From Berberis thunbergii (Eukaryota; Streptophyta; Magnoliopsida; Ranunculales; Berberidaceae): DNA of 64,000 nt. The notes beneath the pieces were generated by a model. It saw nothing but the letters and a program-made list of their open reading frames with translations, made no database searches and was not told the DNA's origin. Each line of letters opens with the position of its first letter. Positions within the stretch are counted from its first letter, which is position 1. Location: positions 1 to 64,000 of the forward strand of contig QNQO01009177.1 in NCBI GenBank assembly GCA_003290165.1, written 5' to 3'. Shown here in pieces: positions 33,321 to 45,066 of the stretch. The position numbers were made by a program, and so were the translations under genes.

Positions 33321-35616
33321 ATGGATGTTGATGATCCGAGTGTGGGCATGATGTTTGATTCATTAGAATTTGGTTGGGAGTATTGGAAAAATTATGGAAA
33401 AAAAATGGGCTTTGGAGTTAGGAAGGAGTACTCGAATAAGAGTAGAACAGATAAGTTAATTATCAATGCAGTGTATGTTTGTTGTAAGCATGGTCTCAAA
33501 AAAGAAAAACACCCACAAAAAGGTGTTGTCACTCAACAAAGATGGGATGTTAGAACTGACTGCAAAGTAATGTTCAAACTGGGTTTGGATAGAGTGACTG
33601 ACAAATACAGAGTCAAAGAATTTATGACTGCGCACAATCATGATTTGGAGCCCAATGAAACAACCCATATGCTAAGGTCGCATAGGGAGGTAAACATATC
33701 ACAAGCCTTAGCGATTGAATTGGCTTCTGACTCAGGAATTACTCCTAAGGCTACACAAGAACTGTTGAGTAGGGAAGCAGGGGGTAGAAGTAATCTTGGG
33801 TTTCTATTAGAAGATCAAAAAACTTACCTAAGATCAATGAGACAGAAAGAGATGGTCAATGGAGAGCTTGGAGGTAATTCTCTAGTATTTTGAGCAACAA
33901 AACTCAAAAATGCCTCATTTTATTATTCATTTAAGCTTGATAGTGATGATTTAGTTACCAATATATTTTGGGCAGATTCTAAAATGCTTGCAGATTATGC
34001 GGACTTTGGTGATGTGGTAACGTTTGATACCACTTTTGGCATTAATAGAGAGTTCAGACCTTTGGGAGTGTTCACTGGATTTAATAATCATAGAAAAATT
34101 GTGATTCTTGGTGCAACAATTTTGTATGATGAGACCATTGAGTCATTTCTGTGGCTTTTTGAAACTTTTGTGAAGGCACATGATGGTAAGAGACCGCGTA
34201 CCATCTTCACTAACCAAGATGCTGCGATAGGAAATGCTTTAGCTATAGGATGGCCAGATACATATCATGAGTTGTGCACTTGGCACATAATGCAAAATGG
34301 AATCAAGCATTTGGGAGGACACATGAAGAACAAGAATGTTGGGCTTTTGAAGGAGTTTAAAAGGTGTATGTTTGAGTACTTGGATGAAGTTGAATTTGAA
34401 GTCAATTGGCAAAAAATGCTGAATGATTTTGACTTGAAATAGAATAAATGGTTGGGTCGCATATATACTTTTAAGGAGAAATGGGCTAAGTGTTGTATGA
34501 AAAACACAATGACCTTGGGGATGCGAAGTACACAACTAAGTGAATCGTTCAATAGTGACTTGAAAGATCACTTGAAATCCGACTTGAACATTTCATGTTT
34601 TTTCAAACATTTTGACAGGGTATTAGAGCAAAAGAGGAATAATGAGTTGGAGGTTGAATTTTTTGCAAGGCAAAAAGTGCCTACATTGGGATTATCTAGA
34701 TCCCCCTTGTTGAAACAAGCCTCACAAATCTACACACCTTCAATTTTCAAACTTTTCCATGAAAAATTTGATTTTGCATCAATGGCTCTGATAAACAAGG
34801 AAGATCAAAATAAACACGAGTACATTGTTGTTTTTAATGATACAAAGAAGAAGGAATTTAAGGTATTTTGTGACCCTAGCTTGAATGTGGCAAATTGTAA
34901 TTGCATGAAGTTTGAGACAATGGGAATATTGTGTTGTCATGTTTTGAAAGTGTTTGGCCGACTTGATATCATGGAAATTCTGAAAATGTACTTACTGGAT
35001 AGATGGACAAGGGGAGTGAAAGGTAAACGTGTATCAAATGAAGTGAGTTCAAGTACGGAAGAAAATGTAAGTGATTGGGTTCGTAGGATCCAGTCATATC
35101 TTCTACGAATGACATTTCAAGCTTCGTTGAATAAGGACACACGGGCCAACATGGAGAGGTTTATAGATGAATATACAAGGTTGCATGAAGAGGTCATCAT
35201 GAACAATGACAGTGCACCCCAAGAAGCTTTGAAGGAAAATAGTGTGCTACAAATTGGAAACATGAAAGGTTTGAAGAAAAAAGAAGGCCGAAAAGGTTCA
35301 AAACGAATGAAACCCCTACATGAGATACGTATAGGAAAGGCTAAGAGAACAAAGACCGCATCCTCCAAGGTAATCTTGCTCTAATTCATACTAACTAAAT
35401 GTATATTTCCAATTGTGGCACTTATATAATTATGTGTATATTTCCTTGTAGGGTGATAACACAAGCTTTAATGTTATTGGAGAAGGTGTATGCAATGTTA
35501 ATGTACCATTTCAACCTCCAAAACAAGCACAATCGGGTGAGGGTTTGAGCTTGAGTTTGAGTTTGGAAAGTTACGACTCTGTAGAAGGAATGACTCTTCC
35601 TTTTGGTTTGATGTAA
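33321..35616 (+). pseudogene. FAR1-related MULE transposase, two nonsense codons
   Basis: This is a FAR1/FHY3-type Mutator-like transposase of 737 codons in two exons (33321-35369 and 35452-35616; intron GTAATC..TTGTAG). The FAR1 DNA-binding domain is at residues about 15-110 (FGWEYWKNYGKKMGFGVRKE; C and H zinc ligands in CCKHG and AHNHDLEP). The MULE transposase core follows (TFDTTFGIN; TIFTNQDAAI; ELCTWHI), which holds the first two Asp positions and a C-W-H block. The SWIM zinc finger reads CNCMKFETMGILCCH. Stops at 33891-33893 and 34440-34442 break an otherwise single frame. The start at 33321 (MDVDDPS) follows an acceptor near 33292, implying a 5' UTR intron. The protein ends in a Ser/Leu-rich tail. 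Full-length relatives have a similar size, so loss of function is probably recent. Confidence 0.9.
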
Positions 35617-35869
35617 AATGTCTTTCCTATATTAATTATTGTATTTTTTTGTTAAGCTTTGTATAGCTCTGCAGTGAATTTTTTGTTCAGCTCTGTATTT
35701 CTACCATCTCCATTCTGGGTTATTGACAGATATGGAAGAAATATTGTTTTTTGTATGCTCTGATTTTTTGATCATATGTAAATTTGCAGAGAATTTCAAT
35801 TGTAATTGCAGAGAATTCAATTGACATAGCATTCTGCATTCTGCATTGTAAATAACATTCTGCAAAAAA
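35617..35869. other. Transposase 3' UTR region
   Basis: T-rich sequence directly after the transposase stop. No coding content. Confidence 0.4.
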
Positions 35870-36235
35870 AAATCTACAAATACTGTAATCTGTAAAAAAA
35901 AAAAAATGCCATAAAGAATCTGCAAATACTGTAATCTGTAAAAAAAATTGCCATAAAGAATCTGCTAATAAAAAAATCTGCAATTCCTATAATCTGTAAA
36001 AAAAAATGCCATAAAGAATCTGCAAATATTGTAATCTGTAAAAAAATTGCCATAAAGAATCTGCTAATAAAAAAAATCTGCAATTCCTGTAATCTGTAAA
36101 AAAAAATGCCATAAAGAGCATAAAGAGCAAATCTGTAAAGAGCAATCTGTAAAAAAAATGTCATAAAAGAGCAATCTGTAATACTGCAAATACTGTAATA
36201 AAAGAGCAATCTGCAAATACTGTTACAAAAGAAAA
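35870..36235. repeat. AT-rich minisatellite inside the MULE
   Basis: Interleaved units are built from AATCTGTAAAAAAA, TGCCATAAAGAATCTGC and AAATACTGTAATCTG or AATTCCTGTAATCTG, with a higher-order period of about 57 and 115 bp. The array sits about 250 bp after the transposase stop codon. The apparent open frames in it are artefacts of the repeat. Confidence 0.85.
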
Positions 36236-38150
36236 TCAAACCATCAAAAAGGTGTATTTATTCATCCATAATCACATTACATAATAGAAATTCATTACAA
36301 CATTTGTTCATGTACATTACAAAATAAAACTACAAAATAGAACCTCACATATCATTCACTCAAAAGCTTCAAAATAACAAGTACAAGAATCATTAGGTAG
36401 TTGTCCAGGCAGTCTTTGACAGTTTCAGTTGGAGGGAATTTGGATTTTCTAATTTCTTCATCAACCATTTCCATAGCTCTTCCTTCCCTACGGAAGCCCT
36501 CACAATTCTCATCAGCTTCATTAATGGTAGCTAAGAGTAGAAGCAATTCCAGAGATCTTCACAATTTTGTATTTGTAATGCAGGCATTCCACCATTGTGG
36601 AGAAACAAGTTAATACTTGGAGCCCATGACTGCATGCATACACTTGATTTCTATACAATTCCAGAGATCTTCATGACTACATGCATACACTTGATTGCTA
36701 TACAATCTAGAAACAAAGAAAAGTAAACATGAGAAACAATTTTTACAAGGACATGATAAATATAGTAACAAAGCCAACTATCACAAGAATTTGAAACAAA
36801 AAGCCAACTATGTTAAGGAGCCGAGAAAACATTTGAAACAAGAATTTTATAGTAACAAAGGCTAAGGTCGATCTTCAAACAATCACATTTGTTAGAGGAG
36901 AGATGTTGGAAATGTAAATTTGGGCTTAGTTATGCAAGGTATCAAGCATCTAAAGGATCAATTGGCCTTGTTGTATTGTAGGACTTCACCTCCAACCTAG
37001 GGTAAGTCATTTCTGCGCTTAAATCTACCCCGCATCACCTACTCATACTTCTATTGGTCCACTGTAAATACTTCACAATAACATTCCAAACTCTTCCATG
37101 TTTTCCAATAGTTTTATCCTACTCGTGCATGTTTTCCACAAGTGACCAAGTTTTTTCTCGAATAATTTTCGCATTTCAGGATGGACATTTCAGTGAGACC
37201 CAAATAATACAGAAAGTAAATAAAACAAAAATAAATGATAATTTACAGAAATTTCAATGTCTTGGTCATTTAGGTAGAAAATAACCATGCAAATATTATG
37301 TCTCTAATGGTCCGACTTCCTGTGACTTTAACACCAGACACTCTAGTAACATTAACTCGAACCTTTGGCACACAAACTTTGCATTAACTTCCATTTCCAT
37401 AAAGCGTGGCATATGGTATTTTATTGCTACAGAGCTTGCACGAAAAGTAATTTTTCTTAAATGGATAGACCTAGCACAAGTAGCAAATTTTGGTTTTGAT
37501 GCAGTAATTAAATATCGCATATCATTGATTGCAGAGATCTAATCAGTATCATTGATTGCAGAGATCTAATTCACCTTCTCTGCACCCTTGACCAAAAAAA
37601 TATCCCCCTTGATCGAATTCACAATCACCCTTTTGACATCCATTTGTTCAGCATAGATTTGAACTGACCACATAACACTTTATCCATTATCAAACTTTCT
37701 AACTCCATCAAACGACCATGATTCTTCAACTTGTAATGAGTTTGATTCAGCAACAAACAGACTATAAATGAGTTTGATTCAGCAACAAATAGACTATAAA
37801 TCAAAATTAAGTCACAAAAATCTGAACCCAGACATGAATAATAAGCAAATGAAGCAAATGAAACAAAATCATCCTAGAAGAGTGACTAATTTCACAGAAT
37901 TGGAGCTACGCCACTATAATCATAATCAGAAAGTATAAAACAAGAAATCAAGAGACAAATTTGTACTTTAACAAACACTCATGGATTATCAAAATTTTTA
38001 ACTCCATCACATATGGTCTTCAACACAATGGCGAAATTCAGCAGACCACGATTCTCCAACTTATAAAGCACACTTTATTAGGATGCAAATATTTAAACAA
38101 GTTCATCGAAGCGTACCTCCAATCACCATCTCCCTTCTTCGACGGATCGT

Positions 38151-38600
38151 AACCAGGCTGAATGACAACCTCTTCCAGCGAATCAAACAGCCTCTGTTTG
38201 CAAATCCAGCCTTTGAATGACGACCTCCTCCCTTCTCTTACTCTTCCTCTTCCTCTCCCTCAGATCTAGATCGAGAATACAATTTTTTTTTCAAAACGCA
38301 GACCCGACCCTAACCAGGCTGAATGACGACCTCCTCCATCGAATATCTGTTTGCAAATCCACCCTCTGAAAGTCGACCTCCTCCCTTCTCTTCCTCTTCC
38401 TCTCGATCGAGAATACAGTTTTTTTTTTTTTTTCAAAACGCAGACCCGACCCTAACCAGGCTGAATGACGACCTCCTCCATCGAATCTCTGTTTGCAAAT
38501 CCACCCTCTGAAAGTCGACCTCCTCCCTTCTCTTCCTCTTCCTCTTCCTCTCCCTCTCGATCGAGAATACATTTTTTTTTTCAAAACGCAGACAGCGACC
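38151..38600. repeat. Three tandem units of 142-161 bp near the right MULE end
   Basis: Units start AACCAGGCTGAATGACGACC at 38151 (AACCAGGCTGAATGACAACC), 38312 and 38454. Each runs through GTTTGCAAATCCA, a CTTCCTCT-rich tract, CGATCGAGAATACA, a T run and CAAAACGCAGAC. On the minus strand this would be the leader of any right-end transcript. No family is recognised. Confidence 0.85.
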
Positions 38601-38791
38601 CTCTCTCTCTCTTTTCAAAGCAAACATTCAAAGCCATAATCTCAGCCGTCGGACGTCGAAAAATGCCAAAACGTTTGCTTTAAATGAGATTTTGAGTTCC
38701 GTCGATGTTAGCCATTGAATTTCATCCAACGGTTGACAACAGTGCGTAGGACACGTTCCAGCACACCCCGCACAGGAGCCCCCCTCGGTCC

Positions 38792-39450
38792 CTTCTTTCC
38801 TTGATTGGGTTGATTTATGGAGTTCTACCAAAACAGAGAAACTGAAGCTGTCTAGGATGGTCTGGGCTTTGGGAGAGCATACGATATCTTGGATTGTTTG
38901 GAAACAGAGGAACAGCATAATATTCAGACATGGCGCTGTGTCTACGGATTCAAGGACAAAAGTAGGCACGGGCGTGAGCTTGGAATCCAAAACAAGTGAT
39001 GGATAGGTTTGCACTCAAATACATGAGGAAGGGGCCCAAAATTACTCCTAGCATCTGACCAAAATGATGAATATAGCAAAGAAGATTAGTGTTTATATTG
39101 TGACTAACAAGTTCAATCAGGACATTAAATGCAAGGGTAAAATCAAACAGGCAGATTGGGTGAATGTTGATCATAACAACTCTCTTGGGCCCATTACTAG
39201 TTTGCAAGTTCCAAGGAGTGAGAGCAGCGCTGAAGAGTGAAGCACTGATGACAGGATCCCCTTGGGTCCATTCAAAAGTTTCTGGGTTTTCATCTTTGGG
39301 AAAAAACTTCAAGATAGTCTGAAAGGCAGGGTTTGTTGACTCTGAAAATGTAGGGGGACTTGAATGTTTTTATGTAACTCGTTTTAAAGATGGTGACACC
39401 ATCTTGCTCTTCATTGTAACTTGTTTAAGAGTGCAATGAAATATCACTTA
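38792..39450 (+). pseudogene. LINE remnant, right part of the zf-RVT region and 3' end
   Basis: The frame reads LDWVDLWSSTKTEKLKLSRM, then HTISWIVWKQRNSIIFRHGA, the end of the zf-RVT region and the W-KQRN block that follows it in plant LINE ORF2. It continues the frame interrupted at 32393. After about 38950 it decays; no intact RNase H domain is seen. A T/A-rich 3' region reaches about 39450. Confidence 0.75.
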
Positions 39451-40278
39451 AAAACATTATAAAAATGTATCTAAGAGTGTAGATAGATTGGGGATAGACA
39501 TCAAAGTAAATTTGTGGGTTAGGGAAAATCGTGAGGTATTTTTGAAGACTCCCAGTTCTTTTATATGTTTGATTGGGGAGATTTTGTGCTTAACATATTA
39601 TTTGGTCCATGCTTCAGTGAGTGATGATTCACTGATTGCTAGCTTTGGATAATAATTTTTTTTTTTACTGACAAAAAAGAAGATTTTATTGCTATTCTTT
39701 CTTCTAACTCATAGCCACATTATAATAAAACTTTAAACATAAAATGAGTGTCTTAGGGCGAGATCCGTTTCCCTCCGTAACTCCCTTGTTAATAAAACTC
39801 ATTATTAGAGAATAAAGGAGATAATGTGCCTTGGCTGTCTCAGGCACCTAGAACTACAGCTGAGGTAGAGCACAGTGGCTCTTTGGGGCAAAAAAGGCTC
39901 TACAAAGTGGAGGCTCCACCTTTCTTAAAAAATAACCATATAGGAAGAATCAATCAATCAAATTTTAGTAAATTGCAACTATATGCGAAAGACTTGGGAT
40001 GCCTTTTTGGTCGACTTTGGCAAGTAAAATCCCATCCAAGGCTCCTTGGTGAATTGGCTTATGAAATGGGAGAGACATGGAACATTGAATAGCGTAGGAG
40101 CATGGCTATGTGAATGGTATCGAGATGAGGATTATTATTGCTATGGCCAACTGGCTGTGTGGGAAGTAAAAAAAATAATAATAATAAATAAATAAAATTT
40201 GACCAGACAAGTGTGGTAGTGTATTAATACTAGAGTTAGTGAGCCTTTCAAACCCTTGCGAATAGAAACTCTTGTATT
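39451..40278. other. Intergenic stretch, no gene seen
   Basis: There is a plus-strand open frame at 39826-40092 without recognisable motifs. I see nothing else. Confidence 0.4.
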
Positions 40279-40291
40279 TGAACTTGCAATT

Positions 40292-40581
40292 CATCATCAT
40301 CATCATCATCATCAAAGCTCATTCTCGATATCTTCGGAGTCGGTTACATGGATTTTGGTTCTCCAAGCAATGCGATTTTTCCACATATCTTCGCCTAATC
40401 CAAGCTCAATGATATCTTCATTCACCGCCTTCATCCAAGTTTTCAACGGTCATCCCCTCCGTCTACACCCTCTATTAACTTGCTAATCTAGACATTTTCT
40501 AATTGGCACCGTGCTTGATCTCCTTCGCATATGATCAAACCAAGTTAAACGCCGTTATCTAATTTTGTCTTCTATGGCTTA
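40292..40581 (-). mobile_element. 5'-truncated RTE-type LINE tail, TSD TGAACTTGCAATT
   Basis: The exact 13-bp duplication TGAACTTGCAATT is at 40279-40291 and 40582-40594. On the minus strand the insert encodes the C-terminal tail of a plant LINE reverse transcriptase: LTWFDHMRRR, PLKTWMKAVNEDI, LGLGEDMWKNRIAWRTKI. It ends in a (TGA)n tract that supplies the stop codon. A short-microsatellite 3' end rather than poly-A is characteristic of the RTE clade. The copy is only 290 bp long. Confidence 0.85.
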
Positions 40582-41245
40582 TGAACTTGCAATTACTCGA
40601 ATAAATTATTATCACTCCTTAGCCAAGACAATTTAGGGTGCTGACCCACCTCCAAAGGTTGTATTCTTGTTTGGACCCGCTTGTTTGTGGTGAGATCATC
40701 AGGATTCAGATGCTCATCTAAGCTCTTAACCCGTTTTGATTATTTTCCATCCATTTTGTGTGTAATTTTTTCATGCGATACAACATTTTCCATGCTTCAG
40801 CATTACACATTTATTTGACATGCAGACATCATGCTTATGAGAAACACGGGGGTCCTGTCCATTGAACTAAAGGAAGTTGGTCCACGTTGTGAGTTGTGAT
40901 TGTGCCTTGATCAGGTAAGTATTTAGTTGCTTAGTTCATAAAGTATTTTCTTCAATACATTCTCCAAACTGTTAAGTTTCTTATATTTGAATAATAAGTT
41001 CATGGAAATAATGCACAATTTGATTTTCGAAGATATGAATCCACCACTCAGGCACATATCAACTTCCAAGTTAGCCAAGTGTCCAGGGTATGATGTCAAA
41101 AGAAATTAAAATTGAAATAATATGTCAGGTCAATAAAGGTTGTATCTCAGATAAGCCAGAATATGATTAATGTATTGCAAATTTTAGAGAGAAAAATGGC
41201 TTAATAAAGTTAGCAAAGCTTAAAAAGAAATAACAAATGTGGTGG

Positions 41246-41486
41246 CAGGTCGAGCAAAATATCTTTGCATTTGGAATAAAATCACTTCCCCTCGTCCTCT
41301 GGGGGTCTCAATATTCCTACTTCTAGGAACAAAAATCTGGCACTTCTCGCAAAAAAGTGTGGAATGCAATCTCTTCACCTCAGTCCCTTAAGTCTAAACT
41401 GCTGAAAACAATTTATTACCCTTGTAAGACCTTTTTCCAACTAGCTAAATCTCTGGCGCTAGCTTCTTTGGATTGGAAAGGTAACC
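41246..41486 (+). pseudogene. LINE ORF2 fragment left of the CACTA element
   Basis: Frames read KITSPRPLGGLNIPTSRNKN followed by LALLAKKCG, then after a shift KLLKTIYYPCKTFFQLAKSL and ASLDWKGN. This is the segment after the RT core (LGGL, N-ALLAKW, the A-SLDWKG block) of plant LINEs. The last block joins LKAFHTMKPF at 49401 across the CACTA insertion. Confidence 0.7.
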
Positions 41487-41499
41487 CACTACAACAAAT

Positions 41500-41960
41500 T
41501 TGTTTTAAGCGGCGTTTTCAAAAGCGACGGTAAAGCTAACAATGTGCCGGTTTCGAGCATTAACGGCATTATGAGAAGCGCTGGCAAAGGTACGTGCCGC
41601 CAAAATATTAACGACGCTTATTGTAAAGCGCTGGTTAAAAGTGACCATTGGCGGCGCTTTCAAAGCGCCCTAAATCTTATATTAGCGCCGCTAAATAAAT
41701 GGATATTACATTTCCCTTTTGACTAGAAACGCCGTATTTATAACTTTTAATGGCGCTTTAAAAGCACCGGTTATGTAAAAATAATATTTTACAATATTTT
41801 TTGCGACGCTTTTAAAGCGCCGGTTATGTAAAAATAAAATTTTACAATATTTTTTGCGACACTTTTAAAGCGCCGGTTGTCTTAACAAATCTATAAAAAA
41901 AAAACCTTCATTTTAATGGCGCTTTGGAAGCGCCGGTTATGTTAACATACTGGAAAAAAA
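41500..41960. repeat. Left subterminal repeat array of the CACTA element
   Basis: Repeated GGCGCTTT(A/G)AAAGCGCCGG and CGCCGGTTATGTAAA motifs lie in both orientations and at irregular spacing, as in the subterminal regions bound by CACTA transposase. They match the arrays at 47120-47490 and 48915-49390. Confidence 0.85.
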
Positions 41961-42356
41961 ATCAATAAAAATAAAAATAAAAACCTGTCATTGGGACGGA
42001 AAAAACAGACTGTAAATTTTCTAATTTCATATCATCTACTAAAATCTCCTTCAACTCAAAGCACAGTACAATTTTCTACAATAACAACCATATATTTAGA
42101 CCTGCCTATATTGCATCCTCATACATAGTGTACTAATTATATGTTGGCTAGCTTGTATGGTCAGCTTGAAACTGTAGTAGGAGCTACAGTGATTGCTGAT
42201 AAAGATTGAGGTCCATGCCATCTACATTTCTCCCCACCCGAGCTTGAACAATGGCCTAACATAACAGACAATTACTTATATTAATTTCATTAACAAAATT
42301 AATGAAAAAAACATACATACTGCCCTTTTCATTAAAACTATATATCATTCCTTTAC

Positions 42357-42796
42357 CTTTTCATCTTCACCCTGTTCCTTGTCACCCTTTCCTCCTTGTT
42401 CATTCTCATTATCAATTACTTCCCTGTCATTGTCATTGTCATTGTCATTGTCATTGAGTTTCGCAACAATCTCCTCATACTCTGCTTTTAGCTCTTTATG
42501 TATGTCCAAATAAGGCTGCTTCTCCTGTTATGCCACAAGCGTAAATCACCTATTTCACAATCCAAACCGATTAACTTAATAAACTTAAAACACATAAGCT
42601 TTATCTCATCACTCATAGACTTCCACTTCTCTCCAGCTTCCTTTGCAACCTTTAATTCAATTTAGAATAAAATAAAAAAGAGTATTATCAAATGTACACA
42701 CAACTTGTAAAACTAAGTGTAGAGATTGTGTATATTACCACTGCAATACCCTTCTTGTCTGGATTTTCTTCTTTGAATGAGTTTCTAAAATAATCC
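42357..42796 (-). pseudogene. Captured HMG-box (HMGB) gene fragment, three exons
   Basis: Exons 42739-42796, 42605-42649 and 42357-42524 join in frame. They read DYFRNSFKEENPDKKGIAV, VAKEAGEKWKSMSDE and EKQPYLDIHKELKAEYEEIV, the second half of an HMG box with its W-K-SM and YxxxHKELKAEYE helices. An acidic Asn/Asp-rich tail follows ((ND)5, then NEQGGKGDKEQGEDEK). Plant HMGB proteins are chromatin architectural proteins. The donor after the middle exon has mutated from GT to AT (42603-42604). The (CATTGT)n stretch at 42425-42455 encodes the ND repeat. N-terminal exons are absent. Introns show the capture was at DNA level. Confidence 0.85.
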
Positions 42797-42799
42797 CTA

Positions 42800-43593
42800 C
42801 AACAAAATTTTGTCATCTCCGCTCATTTGGTCTAAAACTTTACATGTAAAAACAGGAAAAGAAACATGGATTTAAAAAAAATTGGTTGCAGGTAGCATTG
42901 CTAGAATAGGTATATAATTTAATTGCAACTTGCAAGTAGTATTGAAGACTGACAATTATTTACGTGTTGCAAACTTGCAGGTAATATTGCTAGAATATTT
43001 TACGGCAAATGGACAAACCGAAAAGGACAGGAGAAGAACTTACAAGAAGAGAAACACTGCAGCTACTAGCTAGTAAATGAAGAGTTGAAGACAAGTTGGA
43101 CAACAATCAAGTAGCCTTGCTCGTTATCTGAACCTGAAGCAACATAAACAAGTTGAAAGCCTTAGAACAACTCTAGAACATCATAACTTTATCAACATAA
43201 TATAACTCCAAAAGAAAACATGAACATGTCAAGATGTTAACTCCATGCAATACAAGCACTTCTGCAGTCCACCCATAAGATAAAAGCAGTACCTGCAATA
43301 AAGACGGCATAGAAATCACTATAAATGTTCAATAATGTTCAATGTGCAAGCCAAATAACCACCCGAAACAAAACTAATGTCAATAGTTATCAAGTACAAG
43401 GTTGCTTACAACTTTCCTAGATCAGAGAGTTTGGGCACAGAGACGTATTTAACAACGCTTTATATCTCTTAACAGAGCTCATTCATGGGCGTATGCATGT
43501 AAGTTTTACATAAATTAGATTGAAGAAATACAGAAGATAAGATAATAAATGAAAACTTCAAATAAAATCATATTTTTATGCTCAGAAATGTAC
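42800..43593. other. Non-coding interior of the CACTA element
   Basis: Between the PIN exon and the HMG-box exons I see no coding motif. It is probably flanking intron and junction sequence from the captured genes. Confidence 0.4.
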
Positions 43594-44058
43594 CAAGACT
43601 GAACATAGCCATTCCAAGACCAGCGTTGGATAGAATAGATATTGAACTCGCTATGATTGCAGGCATCTAAACGTTCCATCTGCAGATGACAACACAGGAA
43701 TAGTTTAAGAAGGAACTTTTAATGAATCTAATAACTGGATTTCAAAAGAATAGAAGAGAACAACAAACCTGAAAGACACAAGAGACCATGTGAGACCAAT
43801 TAGGCTGGAGTAAGTGTTGGGGTTCCTGATGAGCTTTCTCCAAACCATGATAAGAATGAGCCTAGTCATCACACTTGCTGGAGGCATTGAGGTGGGTCTA
43901 GAGTCGATATGGAGCCCAGCCTTGGGGTTTATTTCAGTTGTTGAGCTTGAACCAAGCTTTGTTAGGTTCCAATAAATGTCAATAGTTGTTCTTTCTTTGC
44001 CTTCAAGCTTGCTTGCAGTTCTTTCATTCTTTAATAAAATTGTGTGGGATCCCTTCAA
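43594..44058 (-). pseudogene. Captured PIN auxin carrier exons, end of loop and transmembrane part
   Basis: Exon 43769-44058 encodes [50 protein letters not shown] and ends AG at a GT donor. After an 89-bp intron (43680-43768) exon 43594-43679 reads [27 protein letters not shown] and MFSLG. Both exons and their boundary phases match PIN-FORMED auxin efflux carriers, where this is the start of the C-terminal membrane domain. The TAG replaces a Lys or Glu codon. Earlier PIN pieces from the same gene lie at 45847-46081 and 46870-46920, separated by GH17 and eL13 sequences. Confidence 0.88.
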
Positions 44059-45066
44059 CCCCTGCTTGCCATATGCAAAAATGCATTAGTTAAATTAAAA
44101 TATATAACTTTTTCGAATATAACAATTTCACTATTAGGCCGTGATTTGTTATAAAGAAAAATGAAAAGCCAGGAAACCAGTGAAAAATAAGACGGGGGAG
44201 AAATGACGAGGGAGAGAAGGGAGAACCTAAGGTTGAAGATGATCTTCACCCTCTTGTCTTCTTTCAGGATCGTGGAAATTATTTGGTCAAGGAATATTTT
44301 CCATGGAGGAAAAAAAAAACCCACATGATTCTTCAACCTCTATTTCCCCTCCCCCCAACACACTTTTAGTCACTATGGTCTTTGAAATCTTTTTATCTGA
44401 AACCAAAGAAAACCTTAAGATTTATGATTAGCAGATAATGATACTACAGTTTAGACACTATCCAATAATTATAAATAATTCTACTAGGTGCAGGTAACAT
44501 ACTATCTTATGGAATGAGAGTTTCACTCACTCAGACAATAATCTAAATTACTAACTGAAAACATGATGTTAATCCTCAACTGTGAATGACAGAATTTTGG
44601 TGAAATGAACTAATAAGTACACTAAGATGAAAATTTTATTCAGTACTTGGTGTCACGATGTTAGTTATAGTGTGTCATGTACTTAATTTAAATAGGCCTC
44701 AAATTACTTTAAGTGGTAGTGTGGTAGTCATAAAATCTAATAAAAATGATTTCTTACGCCAAATAAGTAATAAAAATAGCAAAATGAGACAATGGGACTT
44801 CATGCTTATATGAAACTTTCAAAAGTAAAAGTTGCATGCAGGAGAAAAAGTGGGGTTCTTTTAGGACTCTGCTTTGATAAGATATAAAGATTCCCTGACA
44901 TGGATTTCCAATTTTTGCTGTCAAAGATATTTCAAAGTTCTATATCTGATCCCCTTCAATGATTGAAAAGGGATAACTTAAAGAAACTTTGTTATGTATG
45001 TATGTGATAATGACATTCTATAGGTATTCTTTCTGTTATACAAACAATTTTTCAGCAAATTCAAAT
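44059..45066. other. Non-coding interior between GH17 and PIN pieces
   Basis: AT-rich, no recognisable coding sequence. It is possibly intron sequence of the captured PIN gene and the junction to the GH17 fragment. Confidence 0.4.

Larger units (their letters stand above)
32394..38791 (+). mobile_element. FAR1-type MULE, 6398 bp, TSD CTTCTTTCC
   Basis: The 9-bp duplication CTTCTTTCC is at 32385-32393 and 38792-38800. The terminal inverted repeats start GGACCCGGGGGGGCTCCTG on the left and GGACCGAGGGGGGCTCCTG (reverse complement) on the right. They stay similar for about 180 bp, including GTGTGCTGGA, CGCACTGTTGTCAACCGTTG and AACGTTTTGGCA. A transposase gene lies on the plus strand (33321-35616). 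The duplication and TIR identity suggest a fairly recent insertion into the LINE remnant. 36240-38140 has no recognisable gene. Confidence 0.93.

Noticed and set aside
35701..36239. Phe/Ile-rich minus-strand frames of up to 121 codons
   Set aside because: They are translations of the AT-rich minisatellite inside the MULE and have no independent support.
38291..38627. Arg/Glu-rich repeated frames on the minus strand
   Set aside because: They arise from the triplicated pyrimidine-rich block near the MULE end; the repeats explain the open frames.
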